Shown here one piece after another: positions 1 through 13,204 of a stretch of DNA of 64,000 nucleotides. A program made the translations under genes and the position numbers. Source of the DNA: Nymphalis io. Taxonomy: Eukaryota; Arthropoda; Insecta; Lepidoptera; Nymphalidae. The first letter of the stretch is position 1, and each line of letters starts with the position of its first letter. The stretch spans positions 7,068,001 to 7,132,000 of the forward strand of contig NC_065890.1 of assembly GCF_905147045.1 (NCBI RefSeq), given 5' to 3'. The notes under the pieces were generated by a model. That model worked only from the letters and a program-made list of their open reading frames with translations, searched no databases and was not told where the DNA came from.

Positions 1-2499
1 CGCGGAAGCTGCTGTGTAAAACTTAAAAAACTAAGTAAGTATTGTTACTGTAATGCATTTGCTAGTAAATATTGAATTTGTACAAAAGCGGGGCCCGCCA
101 ACCCTTAAATATAGTCCGCGGGGAGCCATTACTTCGGCTCAAAGAGTTGGGTGTAACCCACGGAGCTGCGAGAGTCGACTTTGTAAATCTAATTAAAATA
201 TCAATATGTTTGCTACGTCCGCGTTAACAATTTGATTTCATGCTTTGCGCCCTTTGCATTGTCCTGTTGTTACTACATTTTATCACAATTTATCGTACAA
301 GTTTATTACTTCAATAATGTATTATTCAAAATAATTTAACATTTATAATTACGTAAGTTATATTTACTATATACGTTATAAATGTAACATTGCTTTTTTA
401 ATTTATATTAAACAGTTAACTGAAACACGTCGCGTGTATTGAACGTTGATGATGCTATGACGGACAATACGAAAGCGCCATTAAAGAACGGGCTCGATGT
501 GTTTTATTATTTTGATTTAGATTACAGTTTCGACTCCATTAAATACAACAAAAACAAGGGTTTTTATTTACATAATGAAAAATTATTGAATTTACTATTG
601 TTCACAATTATCAATAAGTAGTTCTCGTCTATTTCTAAAATAAATATTACGATATTTTTTTTAATATTTAAAGCCTGTGACTTTAAGAGTATCTCTTACA
701 TGTTTAAGATGACTGCATTTGAAAAGCAGAAATAACATCGCCGTCGCGCAATTTAGCTACCCTTATTTGGCCATTACAATAGAGCCAGGTAGCAACGAAA
801 ACAGTAATAAAAACTTGATATATCAATTGTTTTTTTTATAAATGTCACAGATTCGCACAAATCAAATACTGAAGTGTTAAAAATTTTTGTTTATAAAGAA
901 AGATTACTCGACAGGGAGCAAGAAGCAGACGTATTGTGACGAGGGATCATTAGTTATCGAGTGTCAGCCCGATGTCGAATCTATTTCGATCACTCGCCTT
1001 TTGCTTTACACGAAGTAAACGCATAAACACTTTAGTACGTGATTTATTGCTTGCTTCTTTTCAAATATTTCTATATATTTGTATATCACCTGCAATTGTT
1101 TGTTTACTTTGAACTAAAACTAAATAGTATTGTTGCGCTATTTAAGACTATGTATTTATTTTGAATTTTAAAAATATGAAAATATAGGTATTCGTTATAA
1201 ATAATAAAACCAGTATGTGTAAATTTATATACAAATCACAAGACTTCAGATTAAATGCAAAAATGAGGCCAAAATGTTATTAATTTAGAATATTACTGTT
1301 TTATTCGAGTCATTAATTATCATGCACGTCTACTAAAGGACAAATGTTACAATGCACGGCTTGCACGATATTTTATCGCGTTGTTCTCTAAAAAAATCTG
1401 AACCCTTTTATTCTTTTATATTACAATTGTCACCCTTTCACTTCCATTTCAATTAAATAATGTCTGGTCATTTGGGGCAGGCGGGAACGGTAGCGACAGA
1501 ACTATGACGGGACGCGACGCAAGTTTGCGCAGTGTTGTGTTCGCGCCTCCCTTAGTCCTCGGCAAAATATGTGCGTCATCCTGCGAGCACATTAATCACT
1601 TCCATTATTAAACTTGTTATTGTGTTGATTTGAAGATAGCGCTTTATAAACGGTGCCGTCCGATCTCGACAAAATAAGCTTTCTGTAATGACGTGTAAGC
1701 GATCCGGCTTGAGAGTGTTTCTCGCAAAAAAAAGGTTTGATTAATGATATTTTACATTACTTTTATATCAACAAATCCGCTTAGATTCCTAACATTATAG
1801 AAATGCTAAATAATTTATTAAAATGAATTAATATAGAAATTAAAATGAGGAGAAAATGGAGAAGTCTCATTTATAATGAAGATAATATTTGTATACCTCT
1901 GACTATTTATTTATTTTATATAAATCTGACAGCGCTGAGTTATTTTTAATTTAACTTGTAACTCCTTATTTTTAAGAGATGACATTGAGACTACTGTATT
2001 GTATTGTTGATCTGTCGTTTGTATGAGCATCGCCATATGACGAAAAGGTGTTAGGGAAAACGATACAAAATATTATTACGATAGTAATATGCTTATAAAG
2101 CATAATTGCCCAAATTTATTTGACTTACAATGAATAAATCTAGTTTAAAGTTAACAAATTAATATTGTATAAATAAATTATATTGTAATTTCAAAGGTTA
2201 AGTTTGATTAAAAACATAAAACAACAAAACTGCATGATAGAAAATAATCACGATTGCTATACAAACATATGCATAGACAAAAATTGGATAATTTTATTTA
2301 ATAGAACTACACAAGAAAGAATTAAATACAATATATTGCTGGTCGTTGTTGATAGAAAAAGCGTAGAAATTGAGTCATGTGCCAAAATTTTTTTCGCCTT
2401 GCTCTTAACTAAAAATATTGGGTAGGTATAGTCAGCGCGCTATGAAAATGACTGGCAAAGCCAAAAAAGTAATAAGATTTTATTTTAAAATATATAGCC
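1..2499. other. AT-rich non-coding stretch
   Basis: No convincing exon was found on either strand. The frames are short and low-complexity. A GC-richer patch at about 1470-1600 stands out and is treated as a finding. A frame open from position 1 to the stop near 77 could be the tail of an exon that began outside the window, but nothing recognisable is encoded. Confidence 0.5.
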
Positions 2500-2630
2500 G
2501 AACTTGCAGATAGGCTACCTGATGATAAGTGGTTACCACTGCCCATAGACATTGTGTCAAATATTAACCATCCCTTACATCGCCAATGCGCCACCGACCT
2601 TGGTAACTAAGGTATCATATGCCTGGAATG
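2500..2630 (+). repeat. Fragment of the 'ggtaagtggtcacc' interspersed repeat (family R)
   Basis: Diverged copy of the family best seen at 38735-39030. Shared blocks are the segment around 'ctgatgataagtggttacc', 'cccatagacattg' and 'gccaatgcgccacc'. Only the first third of the unit remains. No coding capacity is evident. Confidence 0.7.
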
Positions 2631-5600
2631 TTTCTCTTAATTTTTAAACCATACTTAATTTATTGCTGCTATGGTGGTAGAATATATGGTAAGCGAAAGG
2701 TAACTACTAGAGGAGCTTACACAGAGTCTAAACACTAAGTTATTTGAGTAATGGACAAAGATACTTGGGTCAGGCATTCGCAACTTGTGATGGGCTGAAA
2801 TTTGTAAAAAAATGGCTACTATATAATTTAGTCTGCCTTTATAATATCAAAGATATATATGTATATATCATGGCTGTCTCTTCGATTATGAGATATATAA
2901 GCATGTTATTTAGCTAACCTCTTATTTAACATTTTTGAAGCGCTGTCAATTGTCGAACCAGACGCACATCATTTACTTTGGTCTTTCACAATATCATTTA
3001 TCGATCAAGTCGGGACTGCTGAAAGTGCAATTAAAAAAAACTTACTCTCCGTTTCTTTTTTAGAAACGGAGTATGCAAGATTGCATGGTCATTACAAAAA
3101 AAACGTAAATGGAAATTTTATTTGTATTTATAATCCATACTTATATTATTTACATCATTTATAAAGTATAGCGAAAATTACTTTGTCTGCCTGTTACGTT
3201 TTTACGGCTAAACCACTCAGCCGAATTTGATGATTTTTGTTATGAAACAAGCTTTGATCCTAAGGAAGGGTACAGGCTACTTTTTTATACTTAACATCTA
3301 TCTACCCATCCGCCTAACACACGGGCGAAGTCATGGACGAAATCTAATATAAAATAAAAATCAAAACTATATTTAACTCGATTATTTTGTAAGCAAAGTG
3401 CCTATTTCTAGACTATAGATATAATTACAACTATCAAATACTCTTTGAAAGTTGTCATCGTATCTATAGTCTTTCAGATTTCTAATGTTATTTAGTTGAT
3501 CTCTGACGCCATACGAAATAGTTAAATGTATATTGTAAACTTTTATTAGTGATCTGTGATCAACACTCATTCGTTATAATGTTCAGGAGCTCTCCTGTGT
3601 TATTTAATCAAAATAAGTAAGAATCAGAAACTTAGTAATCACTTTATATTTATTATTTAGTCTGCAAATAAAATATAAAACACATATAAGAGTAGAAATT
3701 TAAATTACAATAAAAATACCTCTTCAAATTTCCCAAAGTACCTTGCTTGTCAAGCAACTACATCTCGTATGTACAACAAGGCAACATAGATCCGTGACCA
3801 TACTCACTCGCATTGACTAAACGGAATTTCCGGTATTGACGTAATTTAATTCGAGGTCTTTTTCTTTGGAGGCTCGACTACATTTGTTTCGTTCGAAGAA
3901 ACGCTATGTCAATTAATCGACCATTTCCCTTGTTTGTTTTGTACATATACCAATTTTTTAATTTTGTAATAAAGAATGACGAATAAGGTATGATAAAACG
4001 GTTTAATATTAACTATTTCGGATTTCGAATATAATGTCAATATTATCTCAAAACAAAATAGTAAAATACATATTTAGAGACAAATAAACGTAGAGTGATA
4101 TCGATATATCTGATTTTTGCTTGTAGAGAAATAATCTAATTCGTCTACCAACTAGTGCAAATTTGCAAGCTGTTGTATTAAATCAAAAGTTTCAATTTTT
4201 GATTTGATTGTTATAATTTTGTATAAATAAATAATACGGTTACAGAAATGATTTCATATACTGAAAACAATTTAAATTAAATTAAAGAATGTTAGTAGTA
4301 TCAACAACTGTACTAATATGTAGGTACGTCGAAATGGTTGAGGTTGTGATCTGACAAGTTATGAGCACGTCATGTTTTTATATTGTCGTCATCATCACGC
4401 GTATAGTTTCTGATAACAATTTACATAACAAGATTGAGTGGATTTGTAACGTGTGAAACAGTAAACACGGCTAATAGGGTATTCCCCTACTCACGAAGTT
4501 CCGCATTTTAAGGTTACTATTCATTTTTTGCGCTATGATTATTGAACATTATTTAAAGAATCACTTATAATGTATAGTGAGTAGAATATTTTTTTCACTT
4601 CAATAACAATTACTTAGTCAGTAAACAGATATCACGTTTTAATATTTATTGGATTCGAAGATGGAGATTAGCCGTTTTCGTTATATCCTATTTATCTATG
4701 TACAAAAATAATACCGTGGGATGAGATTATTTAAATAAAGTGATTTAATCACATGTTAATCTCGAAAGTTTATTTTTTTTTAAAGGAATTTTATTTATTA
4801 CTTGATTTTGTCCGTAGTGTATTATTTTTCTGCGATAGAAGTAGCATGTCACTCTATCTTCTAAAAACAAGCATGAATGCATAAATATTTCTATGCAAAA
4901 AGTACGATTTGTCTTCGTTCCGCTGTTGCATGTGAGAGGGACGAAGCAACACATAATAAATTAAAAACACTTTCACTTTGAACTATTAATTGTGCGATTT
5001 CAAAGTAACTTTGACTTTATATACTCCTTTGCATTTAAACTTATCTAATTAGGTACAAAAATATAACTATAATAAATGAATAAAAGTATGGTAGCATTAA
5101 TGTATATTTACAACAATATTTGTATATATATCCAAAATCAATAGAAATAGTGGCAAACTTCTAAAGTCGATAAACTTTTAACACTATACTTTCCGACTCC
5201 ACAAAATCGTTACTTTATGGGGGCAGATGCTCGTTTATATAATAAAATCCTGCAGGTACTTTTTTTAGCTTTGCTAATTATTACATGTAAATCTTAAGTT
5301 AAAAAAAAACGTTAATAAAAAAGCAATATGTATTCCATACAAGGTTATTTAATATTAACATGATAACAACCGATTTAAGTATCCCTCAATTATGGGATAT
5401 TATACAAATTCAATTTTATATAATTAATACATGTATTTAGTTTAAAAATTAATACGGAATACTTTTTAACAGTGTTTCACGACATCTATAATCATAATAT
5501 AATTTTGTTGAAAAATACTGATTTAAGATTTTATTATTGTTGCTAGCCTTTGTTTATATAACTAATACACTACTTACGTATTAATTATCACAGTTGGACA

Positions 5601-8470
5601 TGCCGATGTACTTTGTGTGCGCATCAATACTTACGAAACTTTAAAGTGCTACTTCACAAATAAGCAAAACTACATACAAACAAAAGTTTATGCGCAAAAG
5701 AAACATGCCCCACATAAGATATGATTATCTAAAAAAATACTTATAATACTTTATTTATCTGTTATTCAATTTACATCGTATAAAACTTTTGAAGTTTGAA
5801 ACATTTTTTGCATAAGACAGTTTGAGACATTTTTATTAATCCATTAATTTTATTGTCACAGTTACCTATTATGTCTTGATTGTCCAGTTTGTAACATTAA
5901 AAATACGACATATTTCGAGTTGTAAACGACTAATTACATATATTTTACAGCTTCGGAGATTTTGGATTTTGTTCCATCGAATTCTAAATTTAACTTTTAT
6001 AAATAATTTACCCAACAATTTTTGTAGAAATACTTTTCGAGCCTATTAACATTAATTTCACGAAATACGAGTTTAAATTTTTTTGCGATTGCTAAATTTA
6101 GCCGACAGTTTTCCTGTTACTCTTGTGGTTAAGTAACGATAGGTGTGAGCTATTGAACATTATTATTTAGATATTGATGCTGTAAAATCAATTTTTGACA
6201 AACATTTGCTTTTTACTATTTAAAAATAAATACATTTAAAAACTGACGTAATATTCCTCATCACAGACTAATATCTTAGGTATTCTTCGTTAAAAATGGC
6301 CGTTGTGGCAGAAATTGGTAAGAAGGTCAGGGAGACATCACATTAATCATACATCAAAAATATCTTATCCGTTAATTTTTATTTGAACAAAAAGTAACAC
6401 AAAACAATAAAATTGTAAGAGTGTAAAAAGAAATTTTAATAAATATTGAATTTGAAAGAAAAATCAATAATATTTACAAGAACGTAATAAACGAATAAGG
6501 TGAACGCGCTAACTAGGTTTCATGTATTATCACTTCATTACTTACTATAATAATTTTAAAATGCTTAGTGTATTCTATTTGGCTATTTGCTTACTTGCAA
6601 AATTATAGGTTTTATTATTTATTTACTTTTACAAATTGCCAAATGGCCTATTACTTAATGGTTCTAAAAACATGGACCTGTAAAAGAGAATCTATTTCTA
6701 AAGTTACCCTTCGTTATTGCACTTTCATTATACTATAACAATGGGCCAAAAGTTACACGCCCATAAAACAATATTATCAATAGAGCCGATCCGGTGAAAC
6801 TCGTCCCTGCCAGGGTCGAAAATTTTGACGTTTACAGTTTTAAATTTAACAAAAGCTAATTTTGTTGCATTTTACTGCTTTGAAATAGGATCAACAGCCA
6901 TTAGGGCATTTTTTGCCACGCCTTATATTAGGGTGTCGTCCGAAGGCCACGCGGCGAAAGACAAAGCGTTGACCGGAATCACTCGCATAAACAATATTTG
7001 ATGGTTTTTTGCTCATTAATGATCCTTGCCCGAATGAGTAACGTGAGTGAACGTCAATAATAACAATGTTATCATACCTCTACATTTCAAAAATAAAATT
7101 CTATTCTCTTATTAAGTGAAGAAATTACCAATCGAACAAGGCACAATTTTTAGGAACAGGTTAGGAATTTTTATATATTTGTATTTATCTCATTTTTTCA
7201 TGGCTATTTTTTTATTATTATTATTTTTGGTATTTTTTTCTATTCTATAGTAAAGCAGATGGACAAAGATAGTTACTAGATTCCGCCCAAACGAAAGTTT
7301 TAAAATATTAATACTAGACACATTTACTTTTCTTTGCTGGAACCCTATTAATAATATGTAAGGGAAGGTCTAAAATAAAAGCGTTTAACAAATGACTCTA
7401 CTGCCCACAATGCGCCTCGCATTAAAATACTTACTAATGGGAACATGTTGTAACCCTTTCATTGTACTTGTTTTTTATTGTTTTATTTGAGGGTCAACTA
7501 TAAAAAGCTTTATAGATCAATTAATTAAATGTCTGCACGGTCATTGTTACTAAAGTAAATATGGAAATGAAGCAGTTAATAACAATGCAATGATTTATCG
7601 GCGTTTGTATTAAAAAAACACTATAAACCAAGGTGAGAATTGAGCAACTTTTGTCATATTGTTAAACCCTTCCAGCTGATAATACTACATCTTATTATTT
7701 TGTAACCTTGTTTCTAAACGTTTATAATATGCCAAGAATATATTTGACTGTTGCAACAAATTATTGCTTTGTCATGACATAATTATTTTTGCTAGTTTGA
7801 TTCTTGTTAGTAGGCTATACGCAAACGTTATCAAGTATTATTTATCGGTAGACATTGTTGCTATAAAATCGTAATTCTCATTATGTTATATTTATGTTTT
7901 ACTCGTTAGATATTAGTAGCTACAACATATAAAAATAAAGTAGGTAATATTTTTTGAATAAAATAATGTAAATAAAATATTTATATAGAAGGCGTTCAAT
8001 ACAAAATAATATTACAACGTAAAACAATATCAAATTAAAGTTTAATTTCAAATATACTAGCTAATTCATTTTGAAACAGAAGATAAAAATAATATTAAAA
8101 CAAAAATGTTTCAAATTATGAATAATTTTAAAGAAGCAAGTCTATTTAAACGTATTAACAAAGAGTTTAATAATAAACTTGCTATCAAATAGGATGTGGT
8201 TAACAGTGTTTATCTAACATTTTATAAATAACGATTTATTAATTAAATGATATATTTATGCATGGCGTATATTCGTTTCAATACCAGTAAATAAATATAC
8301 TTTATGTTTATAATGTATGTAAACATTATGAACTTAATTCATTTTCTATATTGATTTCGATAAATATGATATTTGATATCGAGAACAGTGGGAGTCGAGG
8401 AGTAAGTCCTGAAATGTTGCCGATAGCAAATCCTATCGGACACTTTTTGTTTTTTAGTTTACTAAGTAGT
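2631..8470. other. Gene desert with sparse repeat debris
   Basis: Long AT-rich sequence with no supported exon. The only recognisable pieces are a LINE-derived fragment at about 3175-3345 and a GC-richer, repeat-free patch at about 6780-7050. That patch contains 'gtccctgccagggtc' and 'gtcgtccgaaggccacgcgg' and could be a regulatory element. Confidence 0.5.
3175..3345 (+). repeat. LINE 3'-end-like fragment
   Basis: It reads 'tgtctgcctgttacg...acggctaaaccactcagccg...gattttt', then 'cacgggcgaagtcatgg', the layout of common lepidopteran LINE tails ('...ggctaaaccactgaaccgattttgatgaaat...gggcgaagtcgcgg'). Family assignment is from memory of that motif only. Related pieces lie at about 9490-9695, 22395-22560 and 55590-55745. 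Confidence 0.5.
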
Positions 8471-8474
8471 CATA

Positions 8475-8645
8475 CAGGGCAGTGGGCTACGTAAGTGGTC
8501 ACCACCTTCCATAGACATTGGCATTGCAAAAAATATTATAATCCCTTAAATTGTTCAATGTGCTACCCACCTTGGGAACTGAAATGCTATGTTTCTTGTG
8601 CCTGAAGTTACACTGGCTCACTCACCTTTCAAACCGATTACAATA
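8475..8645 (+). repeat. Family R fragment
   Basis: Contains 'taagtggtcaccacc', 'catagacattggcattg', 'ccaccttgggaact' and 'acactggctcactcacc', in the same order as the full copy at 38735-39030. Truncated at both ends. Confidence 0.75.
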
Positions 8646-8894
8646 GTACGATATACAAATTATTATTATTTACAGCAATGTTTATTTAACATATTAAAAT
8701 CAAAAGTATCTTGTATATTTACTTAATTAAACATTAAAACAGTGTTTGAAGATAAGTTTTTTATTTTTAATTTGCCAGAAACAGATCTACCTCTGATCTA
8801 GGGCCAGAATGCTCGCAATGAGATTTGAAACGATTAGGCAATAAAACATTTTTATTTAGTATTTATTTTAACAAAACCCTGCACAAAACCCTAC

Positions 8895-9350
8895 CTTTTT
8901 TATAGAATAGGAAGGTGGACGAGCATATGGGCCTCCTCATGTGTCCATCAGTGGTCACCAACGCCCATAAACATTGGCATTGTAACAAATGTTAATCGCT
9001 TCATCGCTTAGATCATCAATGCGCCCCCAACCTTGGGAACTAAGATGTTATGTCCCTAGTACCTGTAATTACACTGGCTCACTCACCCTTCAAACTGGAA
9101 CACAACAATACCAAGTACTGCTGTTTTGCGGTAGAATATCAGATGAGTGGGTGGTACCTAACCAGACGAGCTTGCACAAAGCTCTACCATTAGTAGAGCT
9201 TGATGGTAGAGTTTTATGTAAGCCCGTCTGGGTAGGAACAATCCGCGAATCAGATATTCTATTGCCAAACAAGAATACTTTAGTATTACTGTGTTCCGGT
9301 TTGAGCCAGCAAAACTACAGGCACAAGGAACATACTGTCTTAGTTCACAG
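8895..9350. repeat. Family R inverted dimer
   Basis: A forward copy (about 8895-9190) runs through 'gtgtccatcagtggtcacc', 'aacaccaagtactgctg'-like sequence and 'ccagacgagcttgcac'. It is followed immediately by a partial reverse copy (about 9190-9350) that restarts at 'gtagagcttgatggtagag' and passes through 'cccgtctgggtagg' and 'tgttccggtttgag'. The junction is a short palindrome (GCTCTAC/GTAGAGC, 5-nt spacer). Open frames here on both strands are by-products of the repeat. Confidence 0.75.
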
Positions 9351-9489
9351 GTATAAAATTATAATTCCCAAGCTTAGGTAATTCATTCGCCAGTCGCCCT
9401 ATCTTATCATAAAAATAAATCACATTTATAAGTTTATAGTACCTATGTGATTTTATGTAAGTTACTCATAGTAGGTAGATATGCCTAAC

Positions 9490-9695
9490 ATGCGTACGAC
9501 ACGGCTGGACTGGATCGATTTTAATGAAATTTTTAGTAAATGTTTAAGCTTTTCTCTGGATAGTTTAAATTGGACCTCGTAGGTGCTGCATGATTAGTTT
9601 TCAGAATAGTTGATTGATTGTTTTGTCTTTTAATAAAAAAAAATATATTTGTTATTTCGATCGTACGAACTCGGGATGGACAGCTAGTATTGTTA
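9490..9695 (+). repeat. LINE 3'-end-like fragment
   Basis: Contains 'acggctggactggatcgatt', 'ttaatgaaatttttag', 'aattggacctcgtaggtgc' and a terminal 'ggatggacagctagta'. This is the usual order of a decayed lepidopteran LINE tail. No frame is preserved. Confidence 0.45.
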
Positions 9696-9699
9696 TGTA

Positions 9700-11215
9700 A
9701 TTTTTCTCAAGAAAACGTGGAAAAAGTTACCTATAAATAGATTAGATTACGTAGGCGTGGGACAAATTCAATTCTAATGTTCTCATCATAATGGTTACAT
9801 TATTATCATTTCCTTTGCGCAGTTCATAGAAGCAGATATGAGTTTTAAATATTTATATTTATAAAAACGCTTTTTTTACCTTGTATACTTTAGTTGAACA
9901 TTAGTTTCTTTTATTGATAAAATTATACCACTGATGATTGGAGGTAGTGTTGAGTTTTCATTCAGAGAATCGGAATTATTACGGTTTATCGAGTAAATTC
10001 TTTTAGTATTCTGACCACCACGGTCATCATTTGTAAATATTAATTTTGTAGTAAATGTAGCCACTATAGTAGAGCGTAGTGAAAAATGCTACAAAAAATA
10101 TGAACCGATAGTTTACCTGCAGACGAAATTACTGGCCTCCACGGTTACAGCCTGAGACCTGTGCAACTACTTAGTAGGTGATTTTATTAAGCATATTATT
10201 TTTCATTCACAATATATATATTCATTTTAAATATAATTTGTTATATGCCATTTGGATCATGGCAATGTCAATGTAAGTTATTACCGCGTTAACAACGTTT
10301 TTATTATTTTTTCATAACAATCAAGAAATCTTTATTGTTCATATTTGAATATGTATGTGTTCAAAGCACACGTATTTTATGCTTTTAAATATGAGGTTGA
10401 ATGAAAATCATAGTTTCATTTAGTAAGGTCGCCATCGAGAGGTTAACTAGCGCCGCGTGCTCGCCCTTCTAGAGTAAGCCTCGCACCACGCATTGCATTA
10501 GGATCAAACGCAACGGCTCTGCGACACGTGGCCATTATTTCAATAATCAGAAGTACGTGATGAGATCAACATTTTCCTGTTGAATGTTTGTTTCGATTTT
10601 GAATTATAAAAATGTACAGATAATATTTAAAAATCACCACTGACTTTTCTTATGAAAAATCGAAGTTATAATGAATATTCCATAATGATGTTCACCTTTT
10701 TTTGGCCACAGCATCCTTTGTTAAGAAGACTAGCCAACTGATGTATTATAGTTTAGAATTACGGATACAAATATACGAGTAAGTTGCAACCTCTATTCCT
10801 TCAATCTCAAAATCCGATAGGGCGGCAAGTTTGACACGACCAGAAAGAGTTTATAAGCAGGACTAACAACACAGAGAACTACCAAGTTTCGGGCTACTAC
10901 TGAGAATTTTTAAACAGAAAACCCAATTCACTTTTAATTAAGCAGATCAGGATATATTTTATATTGTACTCAGGATCTACAGCTTATAAGCTTATTACTA
11001 AATTAACAAATCTTTTAACAGAAAAAACAACTTGAACAAATAATATAGTCTCAATGAAAGTATCACAAAAAAATGTTAATATTGTGTTTATTTTTTTAAA
11101 CTGTGAAATATTTCCTTAAGCTGTTCACGAAACCTCATAGATAGATTTATACAGAAATTTCTCCTTTTCGCAGAATGAAGTATTTGATAAAATGAGTTAG
11201 TCTAGTTGGTTGGTT
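9700..11215. other. Non-coding stretch with a GC-richer patch
   Basis: No supported exon. About 10430-10545 is clearly GC-richer than its surroundings and holds a CACGTG E-box within 'gcgacacgtggcc'. It is not one of the repeats seen elsewhere here, so it may be a regulatory or transcribed element. The rest is AT-rich. Confidence 0.4.
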
Positions 11216-11218
11216 AGT

Positions 11219-11518
11219 TGGAAGCCGAGATGGCCTAGTGGTTAGAACCGATGATCGTGGGTTCAAACCCGGGCAAGCTCCACTGAATTTTCATGTGCTT
11301 AATTTGTGTTTATAATTCATCTCGTGCTTGACGGTGAAGGAAAACATCGTGAGGAAACCTGCATGTGTCTAATTTTATTGAAATTATGCCACATGTGTAT
11401 TCTACCAACCCGCATTGGAGCAGCGTGGTGGAATAAGCTCCAAACCTTCTCCTCAAAAGGGAGAGGAGGCCTTAGCCCAGCAGTGGGACATTAACAGGCT
11501 GTTACTGTTTACTGTTAC
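11219..11518 (+). mobile_element. tRNA-derived SINE (family S1)
   Basis: The head carries Pol III promoter-like boxes: 'gatggcctagtggttaga' (box A-like) and 'gggttcaaaccc' (box B). The body has 'catctcgtgcttgacggtga', 'aaaacatcgtgaggaaacc' and 'gcagcgtggtggaataagc', and the tail 'cccagcagtgggacatt...acaggctgttactg'. This is the most complete S1 copy, with 51040-51345. Others lie at 25848-26035, 29322-29585, 39231-39305, 60282-60478 and 60668-60718. It fits the Metulj-like SINEs of butterflies; that name is from memory. Confidence 0.85.
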
Positions 11519-11767
11519 TAGTTGGTGAAGTAATTAAAAATTTCCTCGTCTCTTAAAAATCCAAATAAAACAATTTAACAAATCACAAGTCGCGCAAATA
11601 ATGACTACCTTTCTGTACACCAACAAAATTGAGGTTTAAAAATTAGAGCGCTACTTTTCTTTACAATGCAGTTGTAAGGATAAAGGAATCTCCTAACTCG
11701 GCAGTTTAGTCGCGAAGTCCTCTTAGCGTAAGCTTATTGCATCAATTCGATATACAATTTGTGCCAA

Positions 11768-11910
11768 CTGATGTATATAGTCACCATCGCCCATAGACAT
11801 AATCGCTGTCAGAAATATTAACAATTCCTTACATGGTCAATGCCTCACCAACCTTGAGAACTAAGATGTTATGTCTCTTGTACCTGTCGTTAGACTGGCT
11901 CACACACCTT
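11768..11910 (+). repeat. Family R fragment
   Basis: Contains 'gtcaccatcgcccatagac', 'ttacatggtcaatgcctcacc', 'ccttgagaactaagatg' and 'tagactggctcacacacc'. Diverged and truncated. Confidence 0.7.
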
Positions 11911-11919
11911 AGTTTGTCA

Positions 11920-13040
11920 ATAGCTATCCTAGGACGTTACTTGAAATCGAAATCATTTAAAAATGTTCAATTGTGGTAACATTAATCTACAAGACAAATA
12001 AAATATACCTACTATACTAAGTAAACTATACTTAAATATAAAATAATTTTTCGACTGGTTTCATAACATTTTTTTTGTTTGAAACGTAAACAATAGAAGC
12101 GAGGCGTAGACACTGAGTTTTAAGAAGCGAACGAATCAATATGCTTTTAAAACATTCGATACATTTCACAACACTTCATGCCGCCTATTGTTGTTTGATA
12201 GAAGGTAAGGGATACCTTTTATTAGTAGATTTTGTCGTTATAGTGATTAAATCTTACTTGGTTCTTTATAATATATTACTTAAAAGGATATGTTTTTATC
12301 GCCATTTACATGACAGAAGAAGATCGAATTAGAACAAACTGAAGGATTAGGTATAAAATTCAAGTTTTTTTATTTACCTAGATATACCAGCCTTTTGAAT
12401 TAAATTTGACCTATGTTTTCTTATAATTAATATTTTAAATTTTAATATTGTAATAATATTAATCTCTTAATTATATTTTAGATTATAACGTTCTGACATA
12501 TTTACCTACGTAAGTACTTACGTAGGTTCTTGTTCTTATAATATTTTCAAATTAATTATTTTTTAATTTCAATTAAGTGTAATAATAATAATAAACAGAT
12601 AAAACAAAAATACTTTCATTTAATTTATTAGACTATACAAATAAAATATGAATTTTTATTGTGATTGACAACATTATAAGCTTATATTTACTTACAATTT
12701 ATATTTATTTTATAAATTTATATATTTTGCACACACTATATAACAACGTTTACGAACGTTTTAAGTATAACTAACTGTAAACCACGTTCAGTGTCAGAGC
12801 TCAATAATATTATTATTATAATTATAGTATAGTAAAATATCATATTTCTACAGTATCGGGTCTTGAAATCAAGCTCCCCTAATAACGCACATCAATACAT
12901 AACGTACATTTATCTCGTTAACAAAGGAACAAATGGTCTGATACAAGTATATAAAACACTCGAAATGTTGAAATAGCATAATGCCGATCATTATACATTC
13001 ATATGCTTTGTTGCTTACAGTATTTATTTTGAAACATGTC
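11920..13040. other. AT-rich flank upstream of the CBF-beta gene
   Basis: No exon or recognisable repeat. It includes a 24-bp perfect palindrome at 12504-12527. Composition rises towards mid-GC after about 13035, where the promoter of the next gene begins. Confidence 0.5.
12504..12527. repeat. 24-bp perfect palindrome
   Basis: The half-site ACCTACGTAAGT is followed directly by its exact reverse complement, with no spacer. No gene overlaps it. Confidence 0.85.
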
Positions 13041-13106
13041 GAGGGGAGAAAACCCTCTTTCCGCTCCAAAGCTCCCGAAATTGCATAAAGAAGGCGTCGG
13101 TTTGAT

Positions 13107-13149
13107 GGGGCGGTGTTATAAAACATTGTCATTGGCTGCAAGCCGCCCC
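13107..13149 (+). promoter_or_regulatory. GC boxes and inverted CCAAT box of the CBF-beta promoter
   Basis: GGGGCGG at 13107-13113, inverted CCAAT (ATTGG) at 13131-13135 and GCCGCCCC at 13142-13149. They lie about 58-100 bp upstream of the predicted start at 13207, the normal distance for proximal promoter elements. Function is inferred. Confidence 0.55.
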
Positions 13150-13204
13150 ACTATCAAAGCGCTCCGCCCTGATGGAAATTCTCCCCAACTAATTGTTACA
13201 AGGT

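Noticed and set aside
439..621. 60-codon forward frame (from the ATG at 457, MTDNTKAPLKNG)
   Set aside because: No recognisable domain, no convincing splice donor and AT-rich low-complexity end. Left as a chance frame.
9876..10064. 62-codon minus-strand frame with a protein-like composition
   Set aside because: No ATG start, no flanking splice sites identified and no family recognised.
11230..11290. Possible tRNA gene (box A and box B)
   Set aside because: The segment is the head of a dispersed SINE with the usual body and tail following. No full cloverleaf was formed by eye.
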